Shown here: positions 1 through 12,800 of the stretch, in pieces
How the letters are laid out: each line of letters begins with the position of its first letter
Position numbering within the stretch: position 1 is the stretch's first letter
Assembly: GCA_009760855.2 (NCBI GenBank)
Contig: WPIO01000092.1
Coordinates: 312,001-376,000, forward strand
From: Cristatella mucedo
Taxonomy: Eukaryota > Bryozoa > Phylactolaemata > Cristatellidae
Direction of reading: 5' to 3'
DNA length: 64,000 bases
Notes under the pieces: generated by a model
Databases searched by the model: none
Told to the model about the DNA's origin: nothing
Seen by the model: only the letters and a program-made list of their open reading frames with translations
Position numbers and translations under genes: made by a program

Positions 1-329
1 TCTACCAATGATCACAGATCAGAGGCAGGACCGAGCAGCAGAGGTGAAGCAGGTATTCTTTCACGGACAGCATCGATGTCGAGGGTCTTGAGGTTTCGCG
101 ATTCACAGGTTATTTTAGGAGGTGAGCACACACTGTAGATTGAATGAGATCTGCATGTGGTCAGATAAGCAGGATTTGGTAATAATTGGTGATGAGAAAG
201 TGCAGTTGTATGAGAAAATCTGGTCGAGTGTGTGACCCTTGATGTGAGTAGGGCCATGCACATGAGCCACAAGAGACAAATGAGTCAGTCAATGCACGAA
301 ATTTGGTGCTGAAAGTGTCAGATAGGCTT

Positions 330-760
330 AGTCAAGTAGGGAGATGTTGTGACCTCAATCGGAAGTGAGCTCCAAGATTTTGGAGCATACAAACTAAAGG
401 AACGACCTCTAATGTATTTGAGGCTGGTTCGAGGCACAGCTATCGACTTTGGTCAGGAGAGTGGGTGGCACTATTCCTGGTCTGATTGGGAAGTAGTTCA
501 CATAGTTAAGCTGGCGCAAGATGATGAAGGGACCTAAAAGTGAGTGAGATAACCTTGAAGGCAATGCACTGCTTGATGGGGCGCCAGGAATGGTCGGTGA
601 GAAATTGTGTAATGTGGCAACTGTGAATGCACACGAAAGACAAGCCTGGCTGAAGTTTTGCACCAACTGTAACTGCCTTATTGCATAGGCCAGGTGACCT
701 GCAAAGTGTGAGGGACTGTACAGCTATTTTACAACAGTACAAGACACAGGATGCAAGCAA
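330..760 (-). mobile_element. LINE-A 3' fragment (antisense)
   Basis: Read on the minus strand it decodes to a decayed reverse-transcriptase C-terminal region (LTDHSWRPIKQCIAFKVISL), parallel to LADLHWLPVKQCIDFKVLSL in the copy at 22.3 kb. Bases near 340-560 repeat the pattern GTGAGTTCCAGGCTTTCGAGCATAC seen in other antisense copies. I call this family LINE-A; it resembles the CR1/L2-like group. It lies beyond the last visible UBA1 exon. Confidence 0.7.
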
Positions 761-814
761 ATTAGCAATCTATTTACATTAAAAACAGCATATGGGCAGC
801 AACTGGTGGTTTAC

Positions 815-895
815 CAGAAAATACTTGAGTCTGCCTAACATGTCCTGAAATTTCTGACCGAAGACGGCAGCTTGCCCATCATATCTTGTGTTATG
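815..895 (-). CDS. UBA1: UBA1 coding exon 9
   Basis: Residues 468-494, 81 nt, phase 0 on both sides. It encodes [21 protein letters not shown] and RLKYFL, matching the E1 segment NRYDGQVAVFG...KYFL that precedes the active-site ATP-binding loop. The acceptor is CTTCTCTTGTAG|CAT and the donor CTG|GTAAAC. The next exon should begin with V-G-A-G-A-I-G and was not found in bases 1-814. Confidence 0.92.
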
Positions 896-3800
896 CTACA
901 AGAGAAGAAATTATGAAAAACTGGGTAACACAGTAACCGTAGCCAGACATTAAAATGTAATATACAAAACCAAGGCAACAGACAAACACAGCATCTCACT
1001 TACAATTAAGCACAACTATACGCTAATGTCTCCTACAGATAAAGCATGGTTATAACAATTCCTCAATTAGTCTGGGTGGATGACAAAACAATGTCAAATA
1101 TGCTGGTAAATATAAAAATAAAATCGGATAGAGTCGTAGCAAATTATCCTTTATGCATACAGCTGCCTACTCGTTAGGTGTGGTTTTGGGTGTTCGACAC
1201 TCGATTAAATCCTCGGGAGTGTAGACTTCTTAACGAATTCATCAACAGCTTGGGATATTAATTACAGATGAGTCCAGCAGGTTATTAACAAAAACAAAAA
1301 CTCATATCTATTCTGCTCAAATTCTACAAAGCAAGCAAGCACAACAACTCGCAATGACACTTAAGCAGGTCTAGCATATACTTCCAGGTGTGACACAAAA
1401 AATATGAACTAATTCACCCTGGCTGAACAGGCAAGTGCTACCAAACATGCTGTTTCATGGCATGAGCAAATTATAGACCACGTCAAACGTTATGGCTTGC
1501 TTCCTAAAGGCATGAGCTTTTGTCAGGGACGATGAACTGCAAAACACCAATGCCCTAACAGAGAAACAGGAATTCTTTCTAAAATAGCTCTATTATGGAG
1601 GAAATGTCAAGAAGTCTAGATGCAGCATTTCTAAAGCAGAATTTATGCACACAGAGCATGCTAAGACAACAAAGAGAGACTTAGCAAATTCCCAGTGGAA
1701 AATCAGATGGCGCAGCATTTAAGTGCAGTGCTGAGCTACTAGAAACAAGCCGATTTTTTCGCAGCTAGTAAGCAGTGTGTGCTATGAATAAGCATGATTT
1801 TCGTTACTGGGTGATGAATACTGTACAGCTACGATTTTACCAACTTATCATGGCTGATCAAGTGATGGACCTTAGACTAACTGGTTTTAAGAGGAAAGGC
1901 ATGACGAATACCTAATTAAGAGATATCTTAACATTTTAAAGAGGGATAACATGTTCATACGTTTACACTTGCAGACAATACCAATTTGACAAGAGTGAAA
2001 GACTAGAAACTACCACAAGATCTTTTCATTAAAAATATTGGATATCGCATAATTTTTAAGAACTGTGTCCTACTTATTTATGATTTATACGAATAATTAC
2101 CACAGAATGGATCTAATAAGAAGGAACTATTTCTGCAAAACAGAAAAAATGCACACCTTTCAGCATACAGACAAGTAGCACAGTAACACATTTTCTGGGT
2201 CGAATAGATTGTTAGCACACATACGTTGGGCTGCTACATTTGATATATTTTTTTTCAGAAACTCAAGTTTCAATGTTGGTATGAACAACAAATCTGCAAC
2301 ATTCGCATTAAAAAAGAGTGAGCTATTTACAGCAAGCTTGCCATACCGCAGCAGCATCTTCCTGCGATACTCTTTCTTTCTGGAGACATTCCAAGGCATC
2401 GAAGTAGAACAGCTGCCTGATGGGTGTGAACTTTCCAGAACAAGCCTGGAAAAAATATAAAAAGGCGTGTATCAGTTAAACTTTGGGGCAATGTCAAAGA
2501 AATACTTACACAATTTGTCCGAAAATCGAAAAATGTGCCTAGGGTACCTTTCAAAAGGCAAATATGTTGGAACTGGGATCGGAAGTTCAGAAGACTTCCT
2601 ATCCCAGTTCTAACATATTTGTCTTTCGAAAGGTACCCTAAACAAATATTCGATTATAGGACAAATTATATAAGTGTTTTTTTACGTTCCCCGTTAAGGT
2701 TTAGCCTGAAAAACTAGCAAAGTACGGGAAATGGTGATCATGATCAACACACGTGAAGGTAATAAATCTATGGGTGTTGGCATTTATAAGAAGGTAATAA
2801 ATACTGCTCCAGTTAGGCAAGATACCAGTCAGGTAAAAAAATTAAACAAAATAGTCCCACAGCCATTAAGCAAACAATGCTCTGGCAAACACACCTACCT
2901 TCATTACTTCCTGAGCTGCTATGCCGCCAATAACTGCCTGCATAGGGCAGAGGTCACCGGCACATATGTTACTGAAAGTTCGAGCCAGTGATTCATCAAG
3001 GTCCACTTTACTTTCCGCTGGTTGGGTGTTGTTCATAGCTGTGAGAATGTTCCAAAAGCGATCTGCATCTTCCTAAACACAAAAGTTGACCAGCAACCAT
3101 AAACCTAAGCATGCCAATATGGGTGGCAAGAGCAGCAAGCATTGGCACTGTCTCGTGACGAGCTGGTTTAGCCGAGCGGTTAAGGTGCTTGCCCCGACCA
3201 AGGTCATGGTTAATGTATTTGATGATGGGGGTCGTGGGCTCGAGCCCCATGGCATATGTGAAGCGCCTGAACAGAGATTAAGTTACCTTAGGGCGCTATA
3301 AAATGAGCTATTATTATGGCTGAGCACTAATGCCTAATCTAGTGGCCGTGCAATGCCAATGAATGTCTAACTTGTTATTAGCATGTTAAAAATTCATTAG
3401 TGAAGGTGTGGGTCAATAGAGGCTGAAAACACGAGTTTAGGCAAACTCCTGCCTACTTAGGCAGAAACTATGCATAAGAGCCCTTCTACCAGAAGGTGAA
3501 ATAGCTAATAATGGCTTAGTAACACAGCTGAGTGGTTGGTGGCGTCAACGGGTTCAAGATTATAATTAAAAAAAATCCTAGCTGATTAAACAGCCTCGTT
3601 TTGTATAGCGACAGAAGAGCCTTTACGGCTATCACCACCGCTTGCAGTGGCGATAAAGAATCGCCCACCGCAGGAACCGAACCCACGACCTCGGTCCCGA
3701 GGTCGTGAAAGCAACCGCCTTACCTAGTGTGCCATGTAAGACAAGATGGTATTGATGGGTACCATATTATGTTCACTGCACTTAGTCTAGTTTAGCTAAC

Positions 3801-6800
3801 TTTTGCTTCTGGTGATATGTGTTTCACTTAGCTTTGCTAATACCATTATGGGTTGTCTCCTGCACGCCTGCCAATCCTTAATCACTGCCTGAAAATAGCA
3901 GGTCTTAGGCGGCACCGGCAAACATGAAATATAGTTATCCAAAAGACCTAGAATGCTTGCAAAGAGACCGCACATGTATCAGTGCAGAATTCTAAAGCAC
4001 AGCCTCCACAGAGGCAAAAATAGCCGAAGCCTTGAGGCAGCAGGCCAAAACAGCTACTCCCTTGGCCCCTGAGGCGCCTAGCACAAGCGGCGCCTAGCAC
4101 AAGCGGCGCCTAGCACAAGCGGCGCCTAGCACAAGCGGCGCCTAGCACAAGCGGCGCCTAGCACAAGCGGCGCCTAGCACAAGCGGCGCCTACAAGCGGC
4201 GCCTAGCACAAGCGGCGCCTAGCACAAGCGGCGCCTAGCACAAGCGGCGCCTAGCACAAGCGGCGCCTAGCACAAGCGGCGCCTAGCACAAGCGGCGCCT
4301 AGCACAAGCGGCGCCTAGCACAAGCGCGCTAGCCTAGCACAAGCGGCGCCTAGCACAAGCGGCTAGCACAAGCGGCGCCTAGCACAAGCGGCGCCTAGCT
4401 ACAAGCGGCGCCTAGCACAAGCGGCGCCTAGCCAAGCTAGCACAAGCGGCGCCGCACAAGCGGCGCACAAGCTAGCACAAGCGGCGCCTAGCACAAGCGG
4501 CGCCTAGCACAAGCGGCGCCTAGCACAAGCGGCGCCTAGCACAAGCGGCGCCTAGCACAAGCGGCGCCTAGCACAAGCGGCGCCTAGTCTAGAACTATTT
4601 TATCTACCAGGAACGAACTTGATAAGGCTACTATAATGTGCCAATAGTTTTTTGTACTGAATTTACTCTTCGACTAGAATATAGTGACGATCCTTTAGCA
4701 AGAAGGCTGGCCTATGAGATCTTACTGCATCGGTCGTGAAAACGAGCCACGCAGTTCAAGAGAGTTGGCAAAGGCTTCAATGATGCCTTGGGCAGTCGAA
4801 AGAAGTAGAGTATAGCATTTCAAATTATGTAGTGAGTGAACAATTCGTTCCACCTCATTTGTGATCGATAGCAGCTGGCAGTTAAAGACCCTTGCAGCAG
4901 GTAGCATTTCCAATAGAGCATTCGAAACTAGGTCTCAGTTTAAAAAAATACACTGAAGATTCGGGTAAATTCCGACAGTGCAATTAAGGGAGTAATCTAT
5001 GCAAGACCGAGTGGCTTGGCTGACAGTCAAGGTCGATATAAGATCAAAGATATAATTAGGCAGCTGACACAAAGCAACTAGTAAAGTGATCAGGTTGGTA
5101 TGATACTTCACACTTCATGTAGAGAAAAAATGCCGGTGTCATTGAAAATGACACTCGTGCTATTCTATTTCCCATGAACCCCAAGGAAAGCCTGTTTGTC
5201 TGCCTAATAGCTAGTTAAAATGCAAAAGTTACAAAGATAGATGGAATGCTAATTGTAATAATATTAACAACAGATTTGTTGAGTACCTTCGAAGAACTTA
5301 ATCTCTTTCCATGCACTTTACATTTGCTGAAAAAGACATGCTACAGAACCAATGACTGCTTTTACTGTCATTGACTGAGCACAGTATAATAATTTGCGAA
5401 CAATCACACATCAATGCATCAGGGGAGATAATGCCTTATGTTCAGGAAAAAGTCACCCATTGAACTTAAGTGGATAGTCCATACAGAGAACCCCAAATAT
5501 AATTATATAATTAAAAAAATATAATTCATTTATATAGCACCCCAAGAGAACTTAATCTCTATTCAGGCGCTTTACACATGACTCGGGGCTCGAGCCCACG
5601 ACCTCAGTCAAACCTTGGTTGGGGCGAGCACCTTACCTGCTAGAACAATCCAGCTCGAAAAAAATGCGAGCGTGCAACAGAAGTAAATCACTTCCACTCA
5701 GCTCCAAAACCTTATGCAAATACCCAGTAATAATACCAGCTCTCGGTCTCAGTCTATATTAGGTACTCGTCAATTGCGGTATTGCGCCTGAATCCTGCAG
5801 CATGCAATTATTGATTGCCCACTGAAAGTGGGGTGCAAGCTGCTATATTAATGGAACTGTTCAGTTAGCCGACCTGCTCATGATAGCATTACCAATTACA
5901 GCTTGCATAATCACACAAAAGATGAATCAAACGAACGAAATATAATCGGCTACGAACAGGTGAGTTTTAGGTTCACTGTAGATGCCATCAAATCAGGGGA
6001 TGCCGTAATGCCTCGGGGGGGGGGAAGCTCTAGGCTTTTTAGAGCATACGAACTGAAGGCTGGTCGCTGAGGCTGCCTAAAGGCACAGCTTAATGATCAG
6101 AGTTGGACGATAGATCGTGGTTTGAGAAGAAGCTAGAAGAGGGCAAAGCTATCATAGGTAGGTTGGGTGAAGTGAATAAAGGGACCACAGATAGAATGAC
6201 GACCTCAAAATTGTCGTGCTGCTTGAGGGAGGGGCGTGTGCAAGCCAGAGAGAAGTGGCACAATATGGCAGTTATGAAGTTCGTGACATGGAAGGCTGGT
6301 CGGTAGGTTTTGCATCATATGTAAAAAGCTCGAGTGCACAGATATTACCATCTGCTGCTTCGATATATGACATGAAAAGTGAGCTTAGCACTGAAAACCT
6401 GGATTCACTGGAGCACTGGAAACCTGAATTCAGGCTGAATAGCCTGAATTCCGGTTTCCAGGTAAAGGACACCAGATGCAGTATACTAACGTGTATGGCT
6501 CTGAGTTGATGTCACACAATAAATTACCTCACACCAAGACCTTGGCAGACGTCCATTTTGCGTCCTATACTCTTCTAGTGCCTGATAGAAAATATGACAC
6601 TGCTGCGGTCTGTCAAACTTTGCATAGTCAACTACCATTAACTCTGGCTTCGAGATGTTGGCTCGTGCTGACCTCTATAATGAATGCACAGATTGCACTA
6701 TTATTACACACAGATCACCTGCTGTCAAAGTGCATATGCATAGCTTGCTTCCCGTCAACGCAGGCATGTTTGCTCTATCATTGATGGCTTACAAAAGTGA

Positions 6801-9800
6801 GCTTAGCTGGCATTTTCACTTGAGTCACGATGCCTCCGCGAATGTAGTCCGACAGTTGCAACGTATCACCAATGCTAAACGTATAGGGTCCCAGGACTTT
6901 AATCTCTCGGGGCTTGCAGGCGTTCAGCTCCTTCATGCCCTGGACCTCAGAGAACGTCACAAAGTCTCCAGTCTCTAGACCATGGCGAGCTTCGTCCAAG
7001 CATGTGACAACACCGTCCTTATCCTGGAAACACGGGGTGAATGTATTGAGTAAAGGAAGAACGCACATGCCGACAGTAACCCCACGACATGCATATATGA
7101 CTCGAAACGATACCAAAAATCGATGAGGACCATCTCGACAAGAATATCTAATTATTACACTCGTACACCTTCGCCCCTGGGTCTTTGCCCCAAGAGATAA
7201 GGTACACGCTCTACACGACCAAGGTCGCAGGGTCGAGTCCTGGAGTGGGCAATTCTTTTTAGCCTACTACAAGTGGCGGTGAAAGCTCTTCTGCAGCTAT
7301 GCAAATGATGCTGTTAAATCAGCTAAGCTTGTGCTGACAAAAGAAAGAATTAAGACCACACCCAAAACTGTAGATGCATTGTAAAGATTGGCTAGTTGGC
7401 CTCTGCATCCTAAAAGCAAAGCACAAACTCTAAAATAACTCTAAAACTCTAAACGTTAACTCGTTAACTCTAAAATATTGCGATAAAACGTAGGTAGGTA
7501 CTTCCAATGTACATGTATCTATATTTTTCGGTGGTAGTCACAGTGGTGCCTGAGGCAGCTAGGAACCCTGAAAAAAAGGAAATTGTTAGCTTAAGACACC
7601 TAATTAAACCCTTCAACTGAGTCTTTTGTGCCACTCACCATGAACTGAAAGCACTGCTGATATGGTGAAGTTCATGAAAAGTGCCTAATATTGCCAAGCT
7701 GATTGAACAAACCGTGAGTTCTAGACTTCTGTTGCTACCAAGTACAGGTAGGGTCTTGTGGGTTTGTCGGAAGCAAATATGCTTATATGCTCAGCAGGGT
7801 GTTTACCAAATACATGTCCAAGGTAACCAGACAAAAAAGAACGATAACAAGTTGGCACTACTGAACCCAGTTGTCTAACAGCAAAGTTCTCACGCTGACC
7901 CACAAGGCCCACCACGGCTTGGCTCCTTCATACCTAGCTGAACTGCTGCATCAGTTTCAGCCTGTTCGCGCCCTCAGGTCCTGTATGGACAATAAATTAG
8001 CTGTTCCATTTTTCTGCTTTAAGACCGTTAGCGACGGAAGCTTTAGCTCTGCAGGTCCTAGACTGTAGAACTCGCTGCCACGATTCTTGAGCAACGACAA
8101 CTGCTCTCCTGCTGCCGACTATGGCTCGTCCTTTTCATCGGTCCGGAGCTGCTACTTCTATGCTACTTACTACCTCAACTGCTCTCCTGACTCTGCTATG
8201 CTTCCCACTTTTTCTTTGTTGCGTGAGACGAAGTCAGCTGGCTACCGAATGCGTACCGAGAGCCGCTTAGGCTGTGAATGCGCTATACAAAACTCTCCTG
8301 CGTAACACCCACATGGTCTTTATGACTTTGTGGAGTTACAGTCGGATATACATTACATTAATGAGGTGTCAAGAACTGGGTTAACCACTTGGCGATTGTG
8401 GCAGATGGCCTAAGACACATCAACGGTTAAAAAGCTCTGGCCCTTACCCAAAATACTCAAGATTGTAGCTAGATTTAAACAGTCGCCCAGCCTAAAAATT
8501 GTCTTCGGGCCCTCGGCTAAGCGCTTCTAGCGAGATGGCCCGGTTCTCACTCTTACATATACAAGCCATCCTCTAGTCATTAGTGAGCACGGTTCTTGAC
8601 TGGACCCATACTCAAAGCAAAAAACTGGGAAGTATTGGGCTTGCTGAAACAGTCGCTTGACTACCTCCCTGTAAGCATAACTGAATAAGCATATAAAATC
8701 GTTCGACGTAGATATTACAATAAACAGCATCCAAAACCTTGAATATTATTTATTTCAGAAAGTTCACTATAAATTTGATTTCCCTAGACACCTTTTAGCT
8801 CTTGAAATCCCAAGACAATTTCTCTGACCCAGTCCATCATTGATGGTTTGTTACATAAATGTGTGTAAATGTAAAATTCTACGTACATACACACATGTAA
8901 CAAGCAAGTCAAGCATGTTGTGGGCACCCCATCAACTGAGCTTGAAAATGAGAACTGTAAAGAAATGTAAGAAATTCTTAAAGAGAACAAATAAATGGCT
9001 AGGGAAATTAATTTCAGTATGCACCGTCTTAAGTCTTGCATATTAGGATTGTTGAAACCTGCTCATTGAAAAAGACTTCTGATTCGAGTTACCAAGAAAA
9101 GATCTTGACAAAAAATTGCTGCGTGATCAAGTACTTTCCTCACAATGATTGCAATCGAACTAAGTTAGTGAATCCTGGGAATTGTTAGCATGCTGTTAAC
9201 ATGCATTCCTTCAAAATTGAACCGAGATCCAAAATAGTAGCTCCTCTGCAATAAGCAAGGTCACGATGATTAACGAAAGATCACGCGAAAAATGTATAAG
9301 GAGAAATTATACCAGAATTACATTTAATTATAAGTTGTAACTTTAATTCTTAGTGGTAACACGCAAGAACCCCTTTGGTCTCAAGCCTAATCCTAGCTTC
9401 TGCAAATCAGCTTGACAAAAGAAGCTCTACAGTAACAATGGTCCAATGTGGTGGTTTAGGAATAATATGTGCCAAAGCTATCAAGAACTAAATGGGAGTT
9501 CTTGAATGACAATCGTTGATGTTGTCAAAGTTAAAGCTGCCTGTTTGAAGATAGTCAGTCACATTTCGCACAACAAAAGCTACAGCATCAGTAGAATACA
9601 CATGCTAATTGTTGCCACTTCCAGATTAATTGGATGAGGCCAGTGACCAAACATGTCGGTTAACCTTATGGTTGACAGATTCTGACTTCCAAAGGGCATT
9701 GATGCACAAAATTCACTGCAAACTATTATAACTATTGTATCAGACTGCGATTTATTGAAGAAATGGCAGCTTTCGAAAACTGATACCCATACGATAGCCA

Positions 9801-12800
9801 AAAGTGGATTAAAAATACAACACTTCGGTCTTAACCCAGAGATAAGTTGCAAGTAATTCGTGACCAAGGTTTGGGTTCGACTCCGTCAGCAGGCAATGCC
9901 TAATTGCCTACCAAATGGGGGAGAGGCCAGCCGATACAGACACTACAACTAAGGCTGCAGGATTAGCTGATCTGTACTTACTAATGTCTGGACAAACAAA
10001 AAAAAAGTACATGATGGCCTGTACTCAGAAGATCGAAGATCGGTTGCTTGCTAAGGGTTGGGTACTAGTGATTTAAGGATGTGTGGCCTGGTTATTATCC
10101 AGCGTCAACTTACCGGTAACCTAAAGCTAACCTACACTGCCACCATGCATAAGCACCGGTAACAGATTTCTGGTAGCGAATGGGTGCATTGCAATCATAG
10201 GAAAAGCATTGCAACCACCAAGCACCAGCATATTTGTTTGCACTTGCATTGTAAGAAGAGGTCAAATGGTGTAGCAAAAGGTCAGCTCAGGCAACGTCTA
10301 TAGCCGAATCGTCTTGGTGGATGAGATTCACTTACCTTGCTGACTGATGCAATCATGTTGCTAAGAGGCTCTTCGCCGCTAGTGTCGTGTACAATAAACT
10401 CGTCTCCAAAGTCACAAAAGATACGCCTAAAAATTTTTTTCGCATAAGCAAAGAGAAAAGACTATGCAGACGATGCAACAACAAAAGGGTACCCACATAA
10501 TTTGGTTACTAATGGCTTCACTCACCCGAAAAGTCCTCTGGTTTGTGCAAGAATAAGTTTAATATTATGAGCATGGGTGTAGTCTCCTATTATCAACTCT
10601 TCTTCCAACGAGCTTCGCGTTAGCACGACTACCTAAAAGAAACAAAGCAAGTAAAATAAGATACGTTAAAATAAGATACTAAGTGCGGCTATACCTAAAG
10701 CTACAGACCTTAGCAATCGAAAACCAGTGTTTGACAAAAATCAGGGACTAACTTGGGAGCACCTACAATTAGGGGTAGCAGATCAACAAATGCAGCAAAA
10801 GATAAAACGCTATCTCACAAGCAATTATCATTATAGGACTGATGCCATAAGTACACAGCTTCTAATGCAGCATACAGAGACCAGCAAGACTGTGAGACAG
10901 AGAACAGGTTGGGAATTGGGTCAAAAGCAAACAAAGCTTCAGCCCAAAAGAACAATCGTGCAAACATGACAATATGTAATCATGCTCAATGATGCCCTTA
11001 GCCTCATATCTTGTCCCGAGATCTTTTAAAAAGGCTGTCGTTAGGCCACTTATAAAGAAGACTGCACTAGACCAAATAAACTCGAGCGACTTCTGTCCGT
11101 TCCTATCTACCACACTAGAACGAGTAGTAGAAAACCAATTGGCAAACTCATTTCAAAACTTTGAACCAAGCAAGTTCCAGTCTAATCATTTACAAGAGTC
11201 CTGACTTGGGTTGACTCTTCTCAGCTAGTTCTGCTGGATCTATCAGCAGCGATCGATACAATTGTTCACCAATTCCTTCTTGAGTGTCTCTTTTATCTCG
11301 CTGGGCATCACTGGCTCTACACTGCCATAGTTGAGGCGCAATTTAAGTGGGAAATAAATTTTAGGGCATTGGTGTAAACAGCAACGAGCTTCCGGGAAGT
11401 ACTTAATGCATAAGGCACCACGGGGATCTTCGCTTGATCCACTTCTTTTCTTAAATTTATAATCTTGCTCTTGCTGATGTAATCGTTAAGCACAATCCAG
11501 ATTTTCATTTTAAGCAAAAGACAATCGGCTGCACCTGCGCTTTCGCCTTGGCTAGCCTAGCCAGCCCAGGCGACTGGCTGGGCCCACTGCCGAAGCACCA
11601 AACATCGATTTGTCAAAAAAGTGTACTTAAGTTATTGAGGGTCAAGCAAGTTGGATTTCGAAGTTCAAATACTTGGCTTGAGGGTCGTTACATTTGGCAG
11701 CAACATAACGACCCTAAGCAAACAGCGAGGCCAGTGAAGTGCTTATTGATGCATCCTTGTTTGGTGCTGATGCAGGGCCAGCAAGTCACCTGGTTTGAAC
11801 ACCGTAGAACACCGACAGGGCGATATCGACAGGCGGCTGAGGAGGGGCGTTTGGCTTACACCAGCAGTCAACCTTATCTGTAAAACCCACGCTCCATGGA
11901 ATGTGCTGCATTAGAAGAGACGGCACAGAAGTTTGTGGCTTCTATGCATGGCCAGACACGTGAGTTCATAAAGAATCGTGGTATGATGTCACACCAAACG
12001 CATACATAACAGCAAATATGTTTTGGGGCTGTCAATATTTTCACATAATGACACGACGTGCATAACTTTACTATACCGGGCATTACAGTAAACTTTTTTG
12101 GATTGTCAATATTTTCACATGATCTGCATGACTACTATGCCGGGCATTGCAGTAAACCTCTTATTACACGAACAAATTTAGTCCAGCAGTTGCAGCCATA
12201 TTGCTAAGATTTTTCTGACTGTATGCACTGAGCCTCATAATGATCGATAAAAATGTGTTATATATTATAAGTCTGCAGAAGGAAAATGGAATGCAATAGA
12301 AATAAATAGTTGAAAGTAAAAAGAAAAGGTCGGCTAATTTTACATCCTCATACACATAATAGCTTTGGCAGCTATCACATGCTTGTATTAAGCAATAATG
12401 GATTGCCTGCTGCATTACTCATATCCTCGTACATATGTGCATATGTGCATCCTCGTACATATGTGCATATGTGAGTGCAAGCACCTTACTCCTAGGCAAA
12501 GACCCGGGGAAAGCAGAGTGCTGTGGACCAAATTCAATCTCTTTGGCTAGGACAAAAGGAGGAAGCATGCTCACCGGCAAATGGGTAAAGCATACATTGA
12601 CTGCTATCTGCAAAAGACCATGAAATTCGGTGGTGGAGCTGGAATAGTATGGGATTGCTTCTAAACTTCCTGTGTTGGACATCTGCAGAGGATTCAAGAA
12701 ATCACGAATCAGAATGTTCATTTCGACACTGTGCAGAATGCTGGCTTGCCATCTGCTTAGGCTCTTCACGAGCTCGATTTCTATTGGCAGTATGACAATC

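Noticed and set aside
3155-3250. Possible functional tRNA gene
   Set aside because: A and B boxes are present, but the sequence continues into the SINE-1 tail, the stems do not pair well, and many similar copies exist in the window.
3820-3960. Minus-strand text [16 protein letters not shown] considered as the missing UBA1 exon between exons 5 and 7
   Set aside because: It resembles the FQALHxF segment only loosely and has no proper borders. The true exon with full-length gap-free similarity was then found at 6528-6674.
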